A stretch of DNA of 64,000 nt, taken from assembly GCA_002914805.1 (NCBI GenBank), contig JXTB01000142.1:577542-641541 (forward strand), written 5' to 3'. How positions within the stretch are numbered: position 1 is the stretch's first letter; each line of letters begins with the position of its first letter. The notes beneath the pieces are model-generated. The model was not told the DNA's origin, did no database searches, and saw only the letters and a program-made list of their open reading frames with translations. This document shows positions 10,837 to 21,136 of this stretch, piece after piece. A program made the translations under genes and the position numbers. Source of the stretch: Parasponia andersonii. Its lineage: Eukaryota; Streptophyta; Magnoliopsida; Rosales; Cannabaceae.

Positions 10837-11100
10837 TATAATTTTTATTTTAATTATTATCGATATTAATATTTAGATTTGAAATTTGTTACAAATTTAT
10901 ATCTTGATATTAATTTAAAATAATTAATTTATTAAGTTATTGTTTAAAAAATTGAGAATAAATTATATAAAAATTAATCTAAAATAAATTTATTAAATTA
11001 TTTTGATAAATTAATTATTCTAAATTAATGTTAGATATAAATTTATAATAAATATAAAATTTAAAAATTAATAATAATAATAATTAAAATTAAAGATATA
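10837..11100. mobile_element. Fold-back MITE-like inverted repeat
   Basis: The left arm (from 10837, tataatttttattttaatta) and the inverse complement of the right arm (ending 11100) match for about 105 bases, including 'acaaatttatatct' against 'ataaatttatatct' and a shared 'aataattaattta'. The loop is about 40 bp. Total 264 bp, almost pure A+T, no coding capacity. It lies about 30 bp upstream of the RING gene TATA box. The structure is that of a fold-back MITE; the superfamily is unknown. Confidence 0.65.
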
Positions 11101-13114
11101 AACCGAACAAAATGTTAAAAATAAAACATAGGAAGATAATTTCAAAATGATAAAATCGTAAGGCTGAGACTAGGACTTGGTCTGTCGTCTTGTCTGTTTG
11201 TGTGTGAGAGACCGACTGAGAGAAATTGGATAAATTAATGGGGCGACTTTTGAGTTGGGCTTCGTAGATCGGAAAGACTTCTCTCTTTCTCACCCTTTTC
11301 TTAATAATTTACAGTTTTTTATTATTTAAAAAAACACATAATAAAAAGGAATCGACTTTTTGGAAGGGGAATGTAGGGAATTCTATTAAAGGGTAAAAAT
11401 AGAAAATAAAGGATAATTACTAAGAATTGCTTGGATATATATATATTTTTTTTAAATAAATAAAAAGACGGGTCTATTGTCTTTTTTCTCCACTCTTTCC
11501 ACTTTATTTTAAGAACTTTTCTTATTACTAAAAGAATCTTTATTATAATTTACTTTTAAGTGCATAGTTAAAAAAAAACCTCTTTATACACATCTCTAAA
11601 TAATTAATGAAAAAAAAAATCTTTGACATGAATCACATCGCTTTCTTAAATATAATTCCTAAATTTAAGATCATGAGAAAAGATTCAGCAAACAAGATTA
11701 CAATATTCCAAACAAGCATTTGAACAAAAAAGAAAAAAAAAACGAAGAACAATATGATACTTTTACACCCTCGTGTAAATATTGATTCATCAATTGATTC
11801 ATCAAAACTATTATTTTTACCTATAAATTATTACTCTTAACTTATGAAATTTCATTTTTTATGCAATAATGCTTTTTTTCCCATAATAGCCGCAGGAATT
11901 TAATTTTGATTTCTTTTGGGTGCTAGAAACAATGGATTTGAGATTTGTGGAAACACATTAAATTGTTTTATGTTGGGAATATAAAATTATATCTGATTTG
12001 AATTATTCAATTCTTAATATAATAGGTTAATCAAACAGAAAATTCTTAATGTAATAAACGTTAACAAATTTTATATGGCACACCAGAAAATTCGGAATAA
12101 CCATATAATTCCTCCTCCATCGCTCATGTACCTACAGACCAACTCAGTCAATGGTTTATATCTAACTTGTTATTCAACGTTTTCTCAAATTAGTGGTGAA
12201 AATATAAGAGAATAGCAACTGGAAAAGTAGGAAAAAGAAAAATGCACCAAGTTTTTGTTTGTAACATATAATTTTCAGTCAATGCCATGGATGAATTTTT
12301 ATTGGCAAGCATGCATGCCAATTTTTGATTGGATAAATATTGGCTAATACAAACAAAAGGGATATATATATATATATATAAAAAAAATAAGATATTTTGT
12401 GTCCAAATGGTTATGGGCAAAAGAAGAACACGAGAAAGAAAAAAAAAAAAAAGATGAGAAAAGTTGGGGAAGTGGGTCAGAAAAGAAAAACTAAAATTAT
12501 ATTGAGGAACAATTTAGTCATAATTAAGAGTATAATAAGTAATAATTAGAATTTTAAGTTTAATGGAGAAAGTGGATACAAAATAGTACGAATAAAACAA
12601 ACAAAAGAGTAACAATAGAGCCACTCTATATAAAAATATATAAATTTCTTTAGAAAACATATTTGGTAACATTGTTTTTGTTTTCTATTTAATAAAATTG
12701 TAAAGAAAAATTTTTAAAAATAATGGAAGTGAGAATTTTTCACTTCCAAAACAATTATTCTGTCGTTGTTTGTAAGTTTTATAGAGTTTGTTTGGTTTTA
12801 TGAGGTGTTTGTGAGCATCAAATTCTTATATTTGTTTTCCCTGGATATCTAAATTGTGCTAAAAATTGGATCATGAATCTGAGTAGCGGCATCCTATAAG
12901 CATATGCATTATGTTATCAATGTTTGGGCGAAAAATAATGCAGTATGTATCTATATGTCAACAAGAATATTTGCCTAGGCTTTTGTACTACATACTACTG
13001 AGAAATTCCTTCCACATATTGTGCATTGATAATTATTAATAGATTACTGCAGATTACATGGCTTTCTACACGGTTTTAGTTTTGGACATTGCAACATTCC
13101 TCTTACAATCTTAG
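11101..13114. other. Gene-free AT-rich stretch
   Basis: No gene or recognisable element is seen. It contains a (TA)n run at 12361-12380 and scattered A/T homopolymers. The small minus-strand open frames at 11090-11293 and 12190-12420 have no recognisable domain. Confidence 0.6.
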
Positions 13115-13938
13115 TGATGGAGCAGTTTCTCACCAGCCGTTCACGTGCCTCGAATTACTGATGCTGTACTCTCTAACTGTCCACGTGTCTTTACTGTCCT
13201 AAAGTCCTCTGAACTCCAAGTAAGATCGGAGAGGCGCGGGTGGTTACCTGCAAAGACTCTCCGATGCTTAAGTCAGTGGTTTATCTTTGTGTTAGGTAAC
13301 AAGGAAAATATTTCAGTATGAAAAATCTCTCTGTTTCTTGTTTATAGACTTTTTTCTATATATCTGTTTTCTTTTTAGTATATATATCCCTCTCGGGAAC
13401 GCATAGCTCTTATATATGTAGTCCTGAGATAGTGAACCGCGTGGTTTTCAATCTCAGGACTGAGTACCTTTCACCTCGAAATCTTTTTCAGCAGTCACGC
13501 GCCGAGATTTCGGCGATCTCCTCTGTGCTGCCGTGGCCTGATTTTTACCGCCTCTTTCGGCTTCAATCTGTCAAGAGTAAGATCTGGGTAAATCGCCGTT
13601 CTGTCAGGACGGCTTGTCCCTAGCACACACCTACCCAGAATCGCATTAAATGCTCTGTCTAGTTCCTAAGCCGTGAGTCACTTTCCACTGTATTCGGTCA
13701 GAAGACCCTTGGGGCTTCTGACCCTCCCGACTGTTGGGGTAAGGGCCGCTGTTCCATGATGGCAGACCCTTGGGGCTTCCGATCCCCAGCTGTCGAGATT
13801 GGGGTCAGACTGGGCCAAACCGTCCGGGGTCAGTGATGGACTCGGCCCTAACCTCGGATGGCCCAATTGCCGACTGTGAGATCACGTGCGATCGGCGTGG
13901 CCCTCTACGTGGCATAAAGCTCGGGAACGGGTCCCACA
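13115..13938 (-). repeat. 3' LTR of the Tat element
   Basis: 824 bp, plus-strand ends TGATGGAGC...GGGTCCCACA, aligning colinearly with 24578-25400. Confidence 0.95.
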
Positions 13939-13964
13939 ACTGCCCCAATTTCCCTACTTGATGG
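13939..13964 (-). other. Polypurine tract of the Tat element
   Basis: On the minus strand, purine-rich GTAGGGAAATTGGGGCAG stands immediately before the 3' LTR, the expected site of plus-strand priming. Confidence 0.6.
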
Positions 13965-14149
13965 ATTCGTGTCTATCAAGTGGGGAAATCGTCTCTTCGT
14001 TCCTCCAATCTAGGGGATGCACGTGGTTCCCTCTTCCCGATGCGGGGATACGCCATCCATCATCACGAGGTGTGTTTGAATTTTGAAATTTTGACTGCTC
14101 GGTTTCCTTCATTCTCTCCTCTTCTAGAAAAACTCTTCGGCTTCTCCCC

Positions 14150-14156
14150 TATAAAA
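14150..14156 (+). promoter_or_regulatory. TATA box of the antisense gene
   Basis: TATAAAA in the context CCCCTATAAAAACC, 130 bp before the ATG at 14280. The interval is CT/CA-rich like a plant leader, and the start context AACAATGGCTTC is a good plant initiation context. It lies inside the element but outside the LTR. Confidence 0.6.
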
Positions 14157-14279
14157 ACCGCAATTATGTTCATTTGCCATTTTACCAAAATTTTCAATCA
14201 TCCCAACCTCATAACATCCTAGGGTTTCTGCTTCATTCTCTTCTAAAGACTCTCATTCTTCCAATCGCGTTTCGGAACA

Positions 14280-17200
14280 ATGGCTTCAAATCAAAATCAG
14301 GAATTGCAACCCGCTATGGATTTAGAATTAGACTCACTGAGAAGGCAGCTCTACCTCCCCAGAGGAGTGACGCTTCAACGGATTGAGGGCCCTGCAGACT
14401 GGTACTTTCGCCCCTGCGCCCCCGAGGGTTCCATCGTCTTGGGCAGGAAGCATCTGGACTGCCTGCGATTCCCTCTTCCTCCTCTAATTCACCAATTTTT
14501 TGCCTTGATGGGAATCCATCCGATGCAACTGAATGCAAACGGGATTATGATTCTGATGGGGCTCTCTACCCCTGTCAGTTATCTACAACATGCATATCGA
14601 CCTAGAGGTGGTCTTTTATGCTTATAAACTCATTCTTATCCCCAAGAAGGGCTCCTACCCCACCTTTTATCTCCAGCCGCTACTTGGGCGCCACATCTTT
14701 TGGGGGTTGCCGCGGTCAGACAAACAATGGGACTCTCACGCCAGGCTTTATGCCGTTGGAGGGGCGTGGTGCTCCCCTTNNNNNNNNNNNNNNNNNNNNN
14801 NNNNNNNNNNNNNNNNNNNNNNNNNNNNNNNNNNNNNNNNNNNNNNNNNNNNNNNNNNNNNNNNNNNNNNNNNNNNNNNNNNNNNNNNNNNNNNNNNNNN
14901 NNNNNNNNNNNNNNNGCGGTCAGACAAACAATGGGACTCTCACGCCAGGCTTTATGCCGTTGGAGGGGCGTGGTGCTCCCCTTGGGTGAACGGAGAGTAT
15001 TTCCAAGTCCCCTCAGTCTTCCTACAGAGTAAGTATTAGACCATGATTTTTGGGTCTGGATCCTCTCCTGACATTATTGCTCATGTTATTTTGTCCTGTG
15101 CAGCCTCTGTAGAAGAAAGCAGGTTTGAGCCGCACCTGTTGGCTGGGCGGCTCAAAGGTCTGGAGGGGATTATAATCTTCAGCTCCCCAGGGGAATGCCG
15201 GCATATTCAAGCCGTCCTCAACCCCCTGACGATGAACCTGATGCCCAGGATGGTCTCGTACCTTCCCTTCCCTTTGGATACCTAGGTCATCACCAAGCAC
15301 CTGAGGAGCCGACTCGACGCCTCCGCCCTGAACCGATTTCGCCGGGACGAAAGCAACCGGATCACCATGGTGAGTCAGCAGGTTGCGGCTTCAAGCCAGC
15401 TGGCAGGCACCAATGATCTGGTAGCGCCGTCCAATCACGAGCTCGAGGAAGCCGTGAGGCTTGTGGCCACAGAGTGTGTCAGGCTCTGCTAGGAAGAAAA
15501 CGCCGCCCCCAAAAGGGTTAGGAGTGAGTTTATTTTTAAATCTTTGAATCTTTGTGTGTTAGGCCGCGACCACAAACTAATCTCGTTGTTTGTTTTTTAC
15601 AGGTTCTGAGACAGGCCCGGCAGACGGCCCTTCTCCCATCAAAGGGGGTGCCACGACATCAAAAGCTCACACCAAGGCATCTGTTGGCCGGCGCCTCATG
15701 GTGCACTCGGGAAGAGGAAAACCAGTGGCTCCCCGCTCCGACGTTGGCGGATCTCCACCCGGGGGACCGTCTGCCCTCCTGATCGCGCGCGGGGAAGAGA
15801 CGACACAAAGTCCGACTGGGGGGTCTGCAGCGGCGATCTCCCCCACCCCTGACTCCGGTTCGAAATCGAGCGCTGTTAGCCTCGGTGGAGGGCCGGGTGG
15901 AGAAGAGGGGTAGGGTCGTCCTTTCATCCGATAGTGAAGATGATGGGGTGACGCTGACCCTTTTGAGGAGGAAGCGGTCAGTACGCGGCGGCCAGTCCAG
16001 AGAAGTTGCACCGTCTTCCACCGTGCTTGACGGCGTTCCTGACGGCTCCGGACATTCCTCCGTCCCTATCGTTCCTGCTCTGGAGGCGTGCACGGCGGAT
16101 GGAGAGGATGCCCTTATGACCGGCGAGGAGGGGCCGCATTCCCCGGGCGTGGATGATGCTCAAAGGGATGGTCCAGCCATGGAACCGGAGCTGGAGGCCC
16201 TTACTCCAAAGAATGTCAAGCTTGTCACCACCCGCACTCTCGCGCAGGTTTGTTACACTCGGGTGCTTTTATGTTTTTCAACGTCTTTGGTAAATGCCGA
16301 CCCCCTCTTTTGTCGCTTAACTTGCAGCTGTCCACCATCCGGTCATTTTACTCTGCCCGCATCAAGGATCCGACCGAAGAGCTGAGCTCCCGTTCTGCAC
16401 TAGCTGAGTGCAGCGAGGCCGCCCTCACCGAATTGAGGTCTGACTTTGATGCATATCGGGGCCTCGAGAAAGCGAGGGTTGGCAGTGCAGTGCCACGCGC
16501 CATGAGTGTCGAGAGAGCCAGAAGCGAGAAGCTAGCTGCGAGATTAGCTCAGGCGGAGGCCGACAGGCTTGCCCAATCCGAAGCTGCCAGGCTGGCTCAG
16601 GGTGAGCTGAGGATCAAAAAACAAGAGCTCCAGAGTGCGGGGGTAGAGATGGGACTGGCCTTCATCGCTCGTGACCAGGCTCTCGAAGACGCCAAGGAAG
16701 CGAGAAAAGCCAAGGCGGCAGCCAAGCTAGACGCCCATGCTCTGCAACGCAGACTTGATCGGTCCAATGAGGTAAACCGATATCTCTTTTTGGACCATAA
16801 AAATCTGATGGGTGCTCAGGTAGAGATATCTCGTAAATATTGCGCAGACCTCGCTGGTATTAATTCTTTATTGGTTGACTTATCGCAGCGGCAGGTGGAA
16901 CTCAAATTGGCGGCGCTGAAGGATAGACTGGCAGATGCAGAGAAGTTGAAAGCAAGGTACCAGAAGCAGGTGGACGTTCTTTCTGCAGAAAGTTACAGGT
17001 TTGTCTGGGAGAATAGAGAATTTGAAAACCATGCTGAAGTGGTGACGTCAGACCAATTTGACGATCAAAAAGGCGTCGAGAGGGACCATTACTCTATCAA
17101 GCACTACATACAGCAGCTCGGGGACGAGATCAGAATTGTATATCTAGCTGACGTGCTGGAGATGCTTGCTGCAGAGAAGGATGGGCCCTCTACATCTGCC

Positions 17201-17410
17201 CCTGGTGCCGCAGAGCTTATCCCTGCTTCTGGTCTGCCAGATCGAACTCCGAAAGCCCTGGACATTCAGCTTAGCCTCGGGGTCTCAACTAGTGAAGGGT
17301 CTGGCGCGGTCGTCGTATCCAGTGATGAATCTGATCCGGCCATGCCACCCTTCTCCGAGGTTGGTCCAAGCGCTGGGGTTGGCCACGTCTCCTCAGACGG
17401 AGGTAACTAG
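14280..17410 (+). pseudogene. Antisense multi-exon gene of the Tat element
   Basis: A spliced gene opposite to gag-pol. Exon 1 (14280 to about 15026) encodes 'MASNQNQELQPAM', then 'PPLIHQFFALMGIHPMQL' and 'FYAYKLILIPKKGSYPTFYL', resembling the plant 'putative gypsy-type transposon' domain (Pfam Transposase_28). Predicted introns, all GT-AG: 15027-15102, 15524-15602 and 16248-16327; the reading frame stays in phase across the last two junctions. Exon 3 is Ser/Pro/Gly-rich with an acidic 'VVLSSDSEDDGV'. Exon 4 (16328-17410) is a long coiled coil rich in A/R/E/K/L heptads (about 16540-16990), ending in an acidic tail. Damage: an extra C in a C-run near 14569-14572 shifts the frame, TAG stops occur at about 15283 and 15488, a one-base shift near 15870-15885, and the N gap with duplicated flank splits exon 1. 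Function is unknown; comparable extra antisense frames are known in Tat-lineage elements. Confidence 0.75.
14780..14915. other. Assembly gap (136 N) with duplicated flank
   Basis: The 68 bases before the gap (14712-14779) are identical to the 68 bases after it (14916-14983), from 'gcggtcagacaaacaatggg' to 'gtgctcccctt'. The reading frame runs smoothly if one copy and the gap are dropped. The gap is therefore most likely a false one, with two overlapping contigs left unmerged. Confidence 0.85.
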
Positions 17411-17461
17411 GACCCCCAATTCTGTATATTTGTAAAGCTAATCGTTCATTGTAACCCTTCG

Positions 17462-17467
17462 AATAAA
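17462..17467 (+). terminator. Poly(A) signal of the antisense gene
   Basis: AATAAA 52 bp after the TAG stop of the coiled-coil exon, preceded by T-rich 'tgtatatttgtaaagc'. Together with the TATA box at 14150 it frames an independent transcription unit. Confidence 0.5.
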
Positions 17468-18208
17468 GGACGCCCCATCATTTTTAGACTGTTTTCTTTC
17501 GCATCCAACCATTTGTATAAATGACTGTAAGGACTCGATTTCGAATTATTAGTGAGCCTTCCTCGGGTCATGATTACTTTGACTAGCTTCGGACATAGGG
17601 GTGCAAGCTTTGGCTCATCCGGTTTTGCAGAAGTGTAACTCTCGTTATAAATTATTTTGGCAGAGTTCGACCCTCGCGTGTGGCTAGATTTCTCAGACCC
17701 CAAATGGGACCGTGCTCGAAGCCAGCTCCAGGGGTTGGTCGACCATTGCTTAGACCCGTCGTTACAGAGGAGAAGGCCCGGGCTTGGATCTTATCGGGAA
17801 CAAACAGGGCATTATCATTCCGACGTCTCTTTAAGAGTCCGCTCTAAACCAGCGCCTCACCAGTAGGACTCCTGAGTGCTCACCACCATTACCCGCGCAC
17901 TTTGTATTTTTAGGACATAATAAATAGGCTTTAATCTTGATTCTTGCTTTCATGTTTAATTTGTCTCTAGACTACTTCTAATGGGTAGACTCCAAATCTG
18001 TTCACATCCTGACCATGCAAAGATAGATCTTTCCCTGGCTAGAGTCTGTTTCTTTATAACTTTCCGTGTAACCAAAACACTCCTTAGGGAGGGTCCACTT
18101 CCAACAAGTGGATTCTGACCCTGTCTTCCTTTAGCTTTTTGTGTAGCTAAGAGTGTTCCTATGGGGGTCCGCTGGCTAGTTTTTTGGTTACCATGCCCCT
18201 TTTTCCTT
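17468..18208. other. Non-coding spacer of the Tat element
   Basis: Lies between the antisense gene and the tandem repeat. I see no recognisable coding sequence; short frames on both strands overlap each other. It shares GC content and style with the rest of the element's 3' region. Confidence 0.5.
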
Positions 18209-18690
18209 TGTATGTGTTCTTGGGTCATCGACAAGTGTCTTTTTTGCATGATTCGACTCCCAGAGTACGATCGTTTTCGAGTTTTGCTGGCGAGTTTTTA
18301 GTGCGCAGCTATCTCCTCTTCGCACGTTTTCTCGGGTCATCGACGAGCGACGTGAGTCCCAAAGTGCGAGCATTTTCGAGGTCTACTGGCAAGTTTTTGC
18401 TTTGCACAGCAGTTTATCCTTTGCACGTTTTCTCGGGTCGTCGACGAGCGACGTGAGTCCCAAAGTGCGAGCACTTTCGAGGTCTGCTGGCAAGTTTTTG
18501 CTTTGCACAGCAGTTTACCCTTCGCACATTTTCTCAGGTCGTCGATGAGCGACGTGAGTCCCAGAGTGCGAGCACTTTCGAGGTCTGCTGGTAAGTTTTT
18601 GCTTTGCACAACAGTTTACCCTTCGCACGTTTTCTCGGGTTGTCGATGAGCGACGTGAGTCCCAGAGTGCGAGCACTTTTGAGGTCTGCC
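18209..18690. repeat. 101-bp tandem repeat, about 4.5 copies
   Basis: Units start at 18322, 18423, 18524 and 18625 (exact 101-bp spacing), each carrying 'gcacgttttctcgggt', 'gagcgacgtgagtccca' and 'tttttgctttgcacagcag'. A degenerate first unit begins near 18209. It lies between the end of pol and the end of the antisense gene. Tandem repeats in this 3' region are a known feature of Tat/Ogre elements and a source of satellite DNA. The open frames across it are artefacts of the 101-bp period. Confidence 0.9.
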
Positions 18691-18870
18691 ACTATGGGCT
18701 GACCCTACTCTGTAGTTAGCCTTAAACATTGGGTCTGAGGTCAACCCTTTCTGTAACAGCATAAAACGTATGGTCTGCCTTCATGGGCTGACCGCCTTTT
18801 CCGCAGCTACACAAAATGTCGGGTCTGCCTTTGTGGACAGACCCTTTTTTCCGTAGCAGTCCAAAAGATG
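18683..18870. repeat. Degenerate short repeat 'ggtctgcc..ggctgacc'
   Basis: Three loosely repeated segments of about 65 bp, each with a 'gtctgcc(a/t)...gggctgacc' or 'ggacagacc' core and 'gcagctacacaaaa'-like spacer, follow directly on the 101-bp array. Confidence 0.55.
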
Positions 18871-18963
18871 AATTCATGTGGCAAAAAGGAACTTGACCTG
18901 TTTTGGATTTAAAATTTTCAATAATATAAACATTCGCATGGTCTTACATCATATATATGTGCC

Positions 18964-20270
18964 TTACACGTGATATTTTTTCAAGTGCTGAGCGTTCCAT
19001 GTGTTCGGCATGTTTTTCCCCATTTTGAGTTCCTTCAAGACATATGCACCATTGTCGAGCGCTTTGATTACCTCATAGGGTCCGATCCAATTGGAGTCCA
19101 GTTTCGAGGAATTCCCTGTTCTGGCTTTTAGGACCCAATCCCCAGCGTCGAATCGTCGGGCACTAACCTTTTTAGCGTAGTAAGACCTTGCCTGCTGGTG
19201 GTATGAAGCCAGGTGGACCAAGGCCAAGTTTCTTGTTTCTTCCAGGAGGTCTGTGTTGCGGCTTAACTGGCGTTCGTTTAGGGGGGCATCTTTTACCACT
19301 TTAGAGCGGAGGGTCGGGAGGCCGACCTCGGTCGGGATCACAGCCTCTGATCCGTAGACCATGGTGAATGGCATTCTCCCAATAGACCTCTGCTCTGTGG
19401 TTCGATGGGCCCACACAATAGCTGGCAGTTCTTCTAACCACTTGCCTTTAGCCTCCTACAAGTTCTTTTTGATGTTGCTGAATATGGCTTTGTTCGTCGC
19501 CTCTGCTTGGCCGTTCCCCTGAGGGTAGTTTACGGAAGAGAAACTGAGCCTTATATCATACAGTTCGCACAACTCCTTAAGCTTGGCATTTTGGAACTGC
19601 GTGCCATGGTCGGCGTGATTCTCCTTCGGGATTCCGAATCGACAGATTATGTTCTTCCAGATGAAGTTAATCGTGTCTGCCTTATTAACTGTCGTGTAGG
19701 CTTCGGCCTCTATCCACTTGGTGAAATAGTCCGTGGCCAGCAGGACGTATCTCTTTCCTCCTGGACTTCTGGAGAGCTCTCCGACGATATCCAGACCCTA
19801 TTTGGCAAATGGCCAAGGAGTTATGTTTGAATAAAGAATCTCCACAGGTTGACATTTCATCGGGACGAACCTCTGGCATTTATCACATTTTTTTACGAAT
19901 TTGGTTGCCTCCGTCATCATGTATGGCCAAAAGTATCCGGCCGTTAGAGCCTTGTGGGCGAGGCTACGCCCGTCGGAGTGGTTGCCACATACTCCCTCGT
20001 GGATCTCCTCCATCAACTTTTGCGCTTCGACGGGGCCTATGCAGCGTAGCATCGGACCCATTGTCGATCTCTTGTATAATTGTTCACCCACCATTGAGTA
20101 CCTGGTAGCTTTTAATCTGACTGACCTTGCTTCCCGGGGGTCTGTAGGCAGGTTCCCCAATGTCAAATATTGCATGATGGGCCTCATCCACCCTTCGTCA
20201 GCAGCGCTAGTTACGAACACGTGGTGCGCAGGGGTTTGCGGGGGGTCTGCCATGCTTCCGCCGTCTAAAA
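18964..20270 (-). pseudogene. Tat-element integrase (broken)
   Basis: The zinc-binding N-terminal part is intact: 'EEIHEGVCGNHSDG' followed by 'KKCDKCQRF' (H-x3-H, C-x2-C). The catalytic core follows with the first aspartate in 'GLDIVGEL', the second in 'ADHGTQF' and the glutamate in 'GNGQAEATNKAI', so the DDE triad is readable. A TAG at 19798 replaces the tryptophan usually found before 'GLDIVG'. The C-terminal piece (18964-19416) is open: 'HRTTEQRSIGRMPFTMVYG', 'ANDWVL'-like and 'NWIGPYEV' blocks, ending 'NAQHLKKYHV'. Stops and a frameshift lie between 19417 and 19797. In an intact copy it would insert the cDNA into the genome. Confidence 0.88.
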
Positions 20271-20664
20271 GAACCTCTATGCTTTCAGCGGTGCCCCCGA
20301 TTGATGTATTCTTAGCTAGCCCGTCAGCCCTCTGATTCTTCTCCCTGGGGATCAGTTCGATATTGAAATTGGCAAAGCGGGCTTTTGCCCCCATCACCTT
20401 GGAGAAGTACCTGTGCAACCTCGATTCCTTTACTTCAAAGTCCCCCCTGACCTGACCTGTGATCAACTGTGAATCGGTCTTCACGGCGATGTCCTCTAAT
20501 CCGAAATGTAGTGCCAACTCGAGGCCTTGCAACAATGCCTCGTACTCTGCCTCGTTGTTAGTCACCTGGAAACTGAGCCCCAATGCTTTCTCAACCCTGA
20601 GGCCTGTTGGGGTCTGCAAGACTATCCCGATTCCTGATCCCGAGGCATTCGTGGATCCGTCCAT
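20270..20664 (-). pseudogene. Second (archaeal-type) RNase H of the Tat element
   Basis: The frame at 19798-20664 begins 'MDGSTNASGSGIGIVL' and has the four RNase H acidic positions D2, E40 (in 'NNEAEYEALLQGL'), D64 ('VKTDSQLI') and D114 ('QRADGLAK'). It sits between the ordinary RT-linked RNase H and the integrase zinc finger. Dual RNase H is specific to the Tat lineage among plant Ty3/gypsy elements and supports the classification. This domain itself shows no stop, but a frameshift near 20680-20720 cuts it off from upstream pol. Confidence 0.88.
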
Positions 20665-21077
20665 GTAGAGTGTCCAGGTTGAAGGGGGTGAAGCTGTGAC
20701 ATCTGATTCAGGTCATGCTGCTCGCCAACGGATTCGATTTCCACCAGAAAATCCGCCATGACCTGCCCTTTCTTTGCCGTCTGAGGCTGATACTCAATAT
20801 CATATACCCCCAGCTCAATGGCCCATTTGGTCAGTCGTCCCGATAGATCTGGTTTGGCCAAGATTTGACGGATGGAGAAATCTGTATATACAGTGACCAA
20901 GTGTGCCTCAAAATACTGACGGAGCTTCTTTTTAGCATTGGCCAGAGCGAGGACCAGCTTTTCTGCCACACTGTATCGAGTTTCGGCGTCTAGGAGCATG
21001 CGACTTATATAGAACACCGGCTTTTGTTTACCGTCTTGCTCGATGAATAGTACGGCGCTGATCGCTACTTCGGACAC
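20622..21077 (-). pseudogene. RT-linked RNase H of the Tat element
   Basis: Contains 'KPVFYISRMLLDAETRYS', 'KLVLALANAKKKLRQYF' and 'RLTKWAIELGVYDIEYQP', the connection/RNase H block of Ty3/gypsy pol. The domain ends near 20740 ('VMADFLVEI'); after that the frame is shifted relative to the second RNase H. It would degrade the RNA strand of the RNA-DNA hybrid in an intact element. Confidence 0.88.
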
Positions 21078-21136
21078 CGCTAAATAAGCGTACAGATGCT
21101 CCCCTTCCGACGGGAAAGCCAGGATAGGTGGGTGAC

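Noticed and set aside
15659-16163. Minus-strand open frames (up to 144 codons) in the antisense-gene region
   Set aside because: They are the complement of the Ser/Pro/Gly-rich exon of the plus-strand gene, whose splice phases and coiled coil make the plus strand the real one.
18188-18609. Overlapping 60-90 residue open frames on both strands
   Set aside because: They are products of the tandem repeat period and have no domain.
18209-18700. Regular 101-bp repeats that might suggest a CRISPR array
   Set aside because: The whole 101-bp unit is repeated, without variable spacers, and it lies inside a plant retrotransposon.
19507-20335. Plus-strand open frames opposite integrase and RNase H (up to 144 codons)
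   Set aside because: Complement shadows of the pol domains, without start context, introns or domain similarity.
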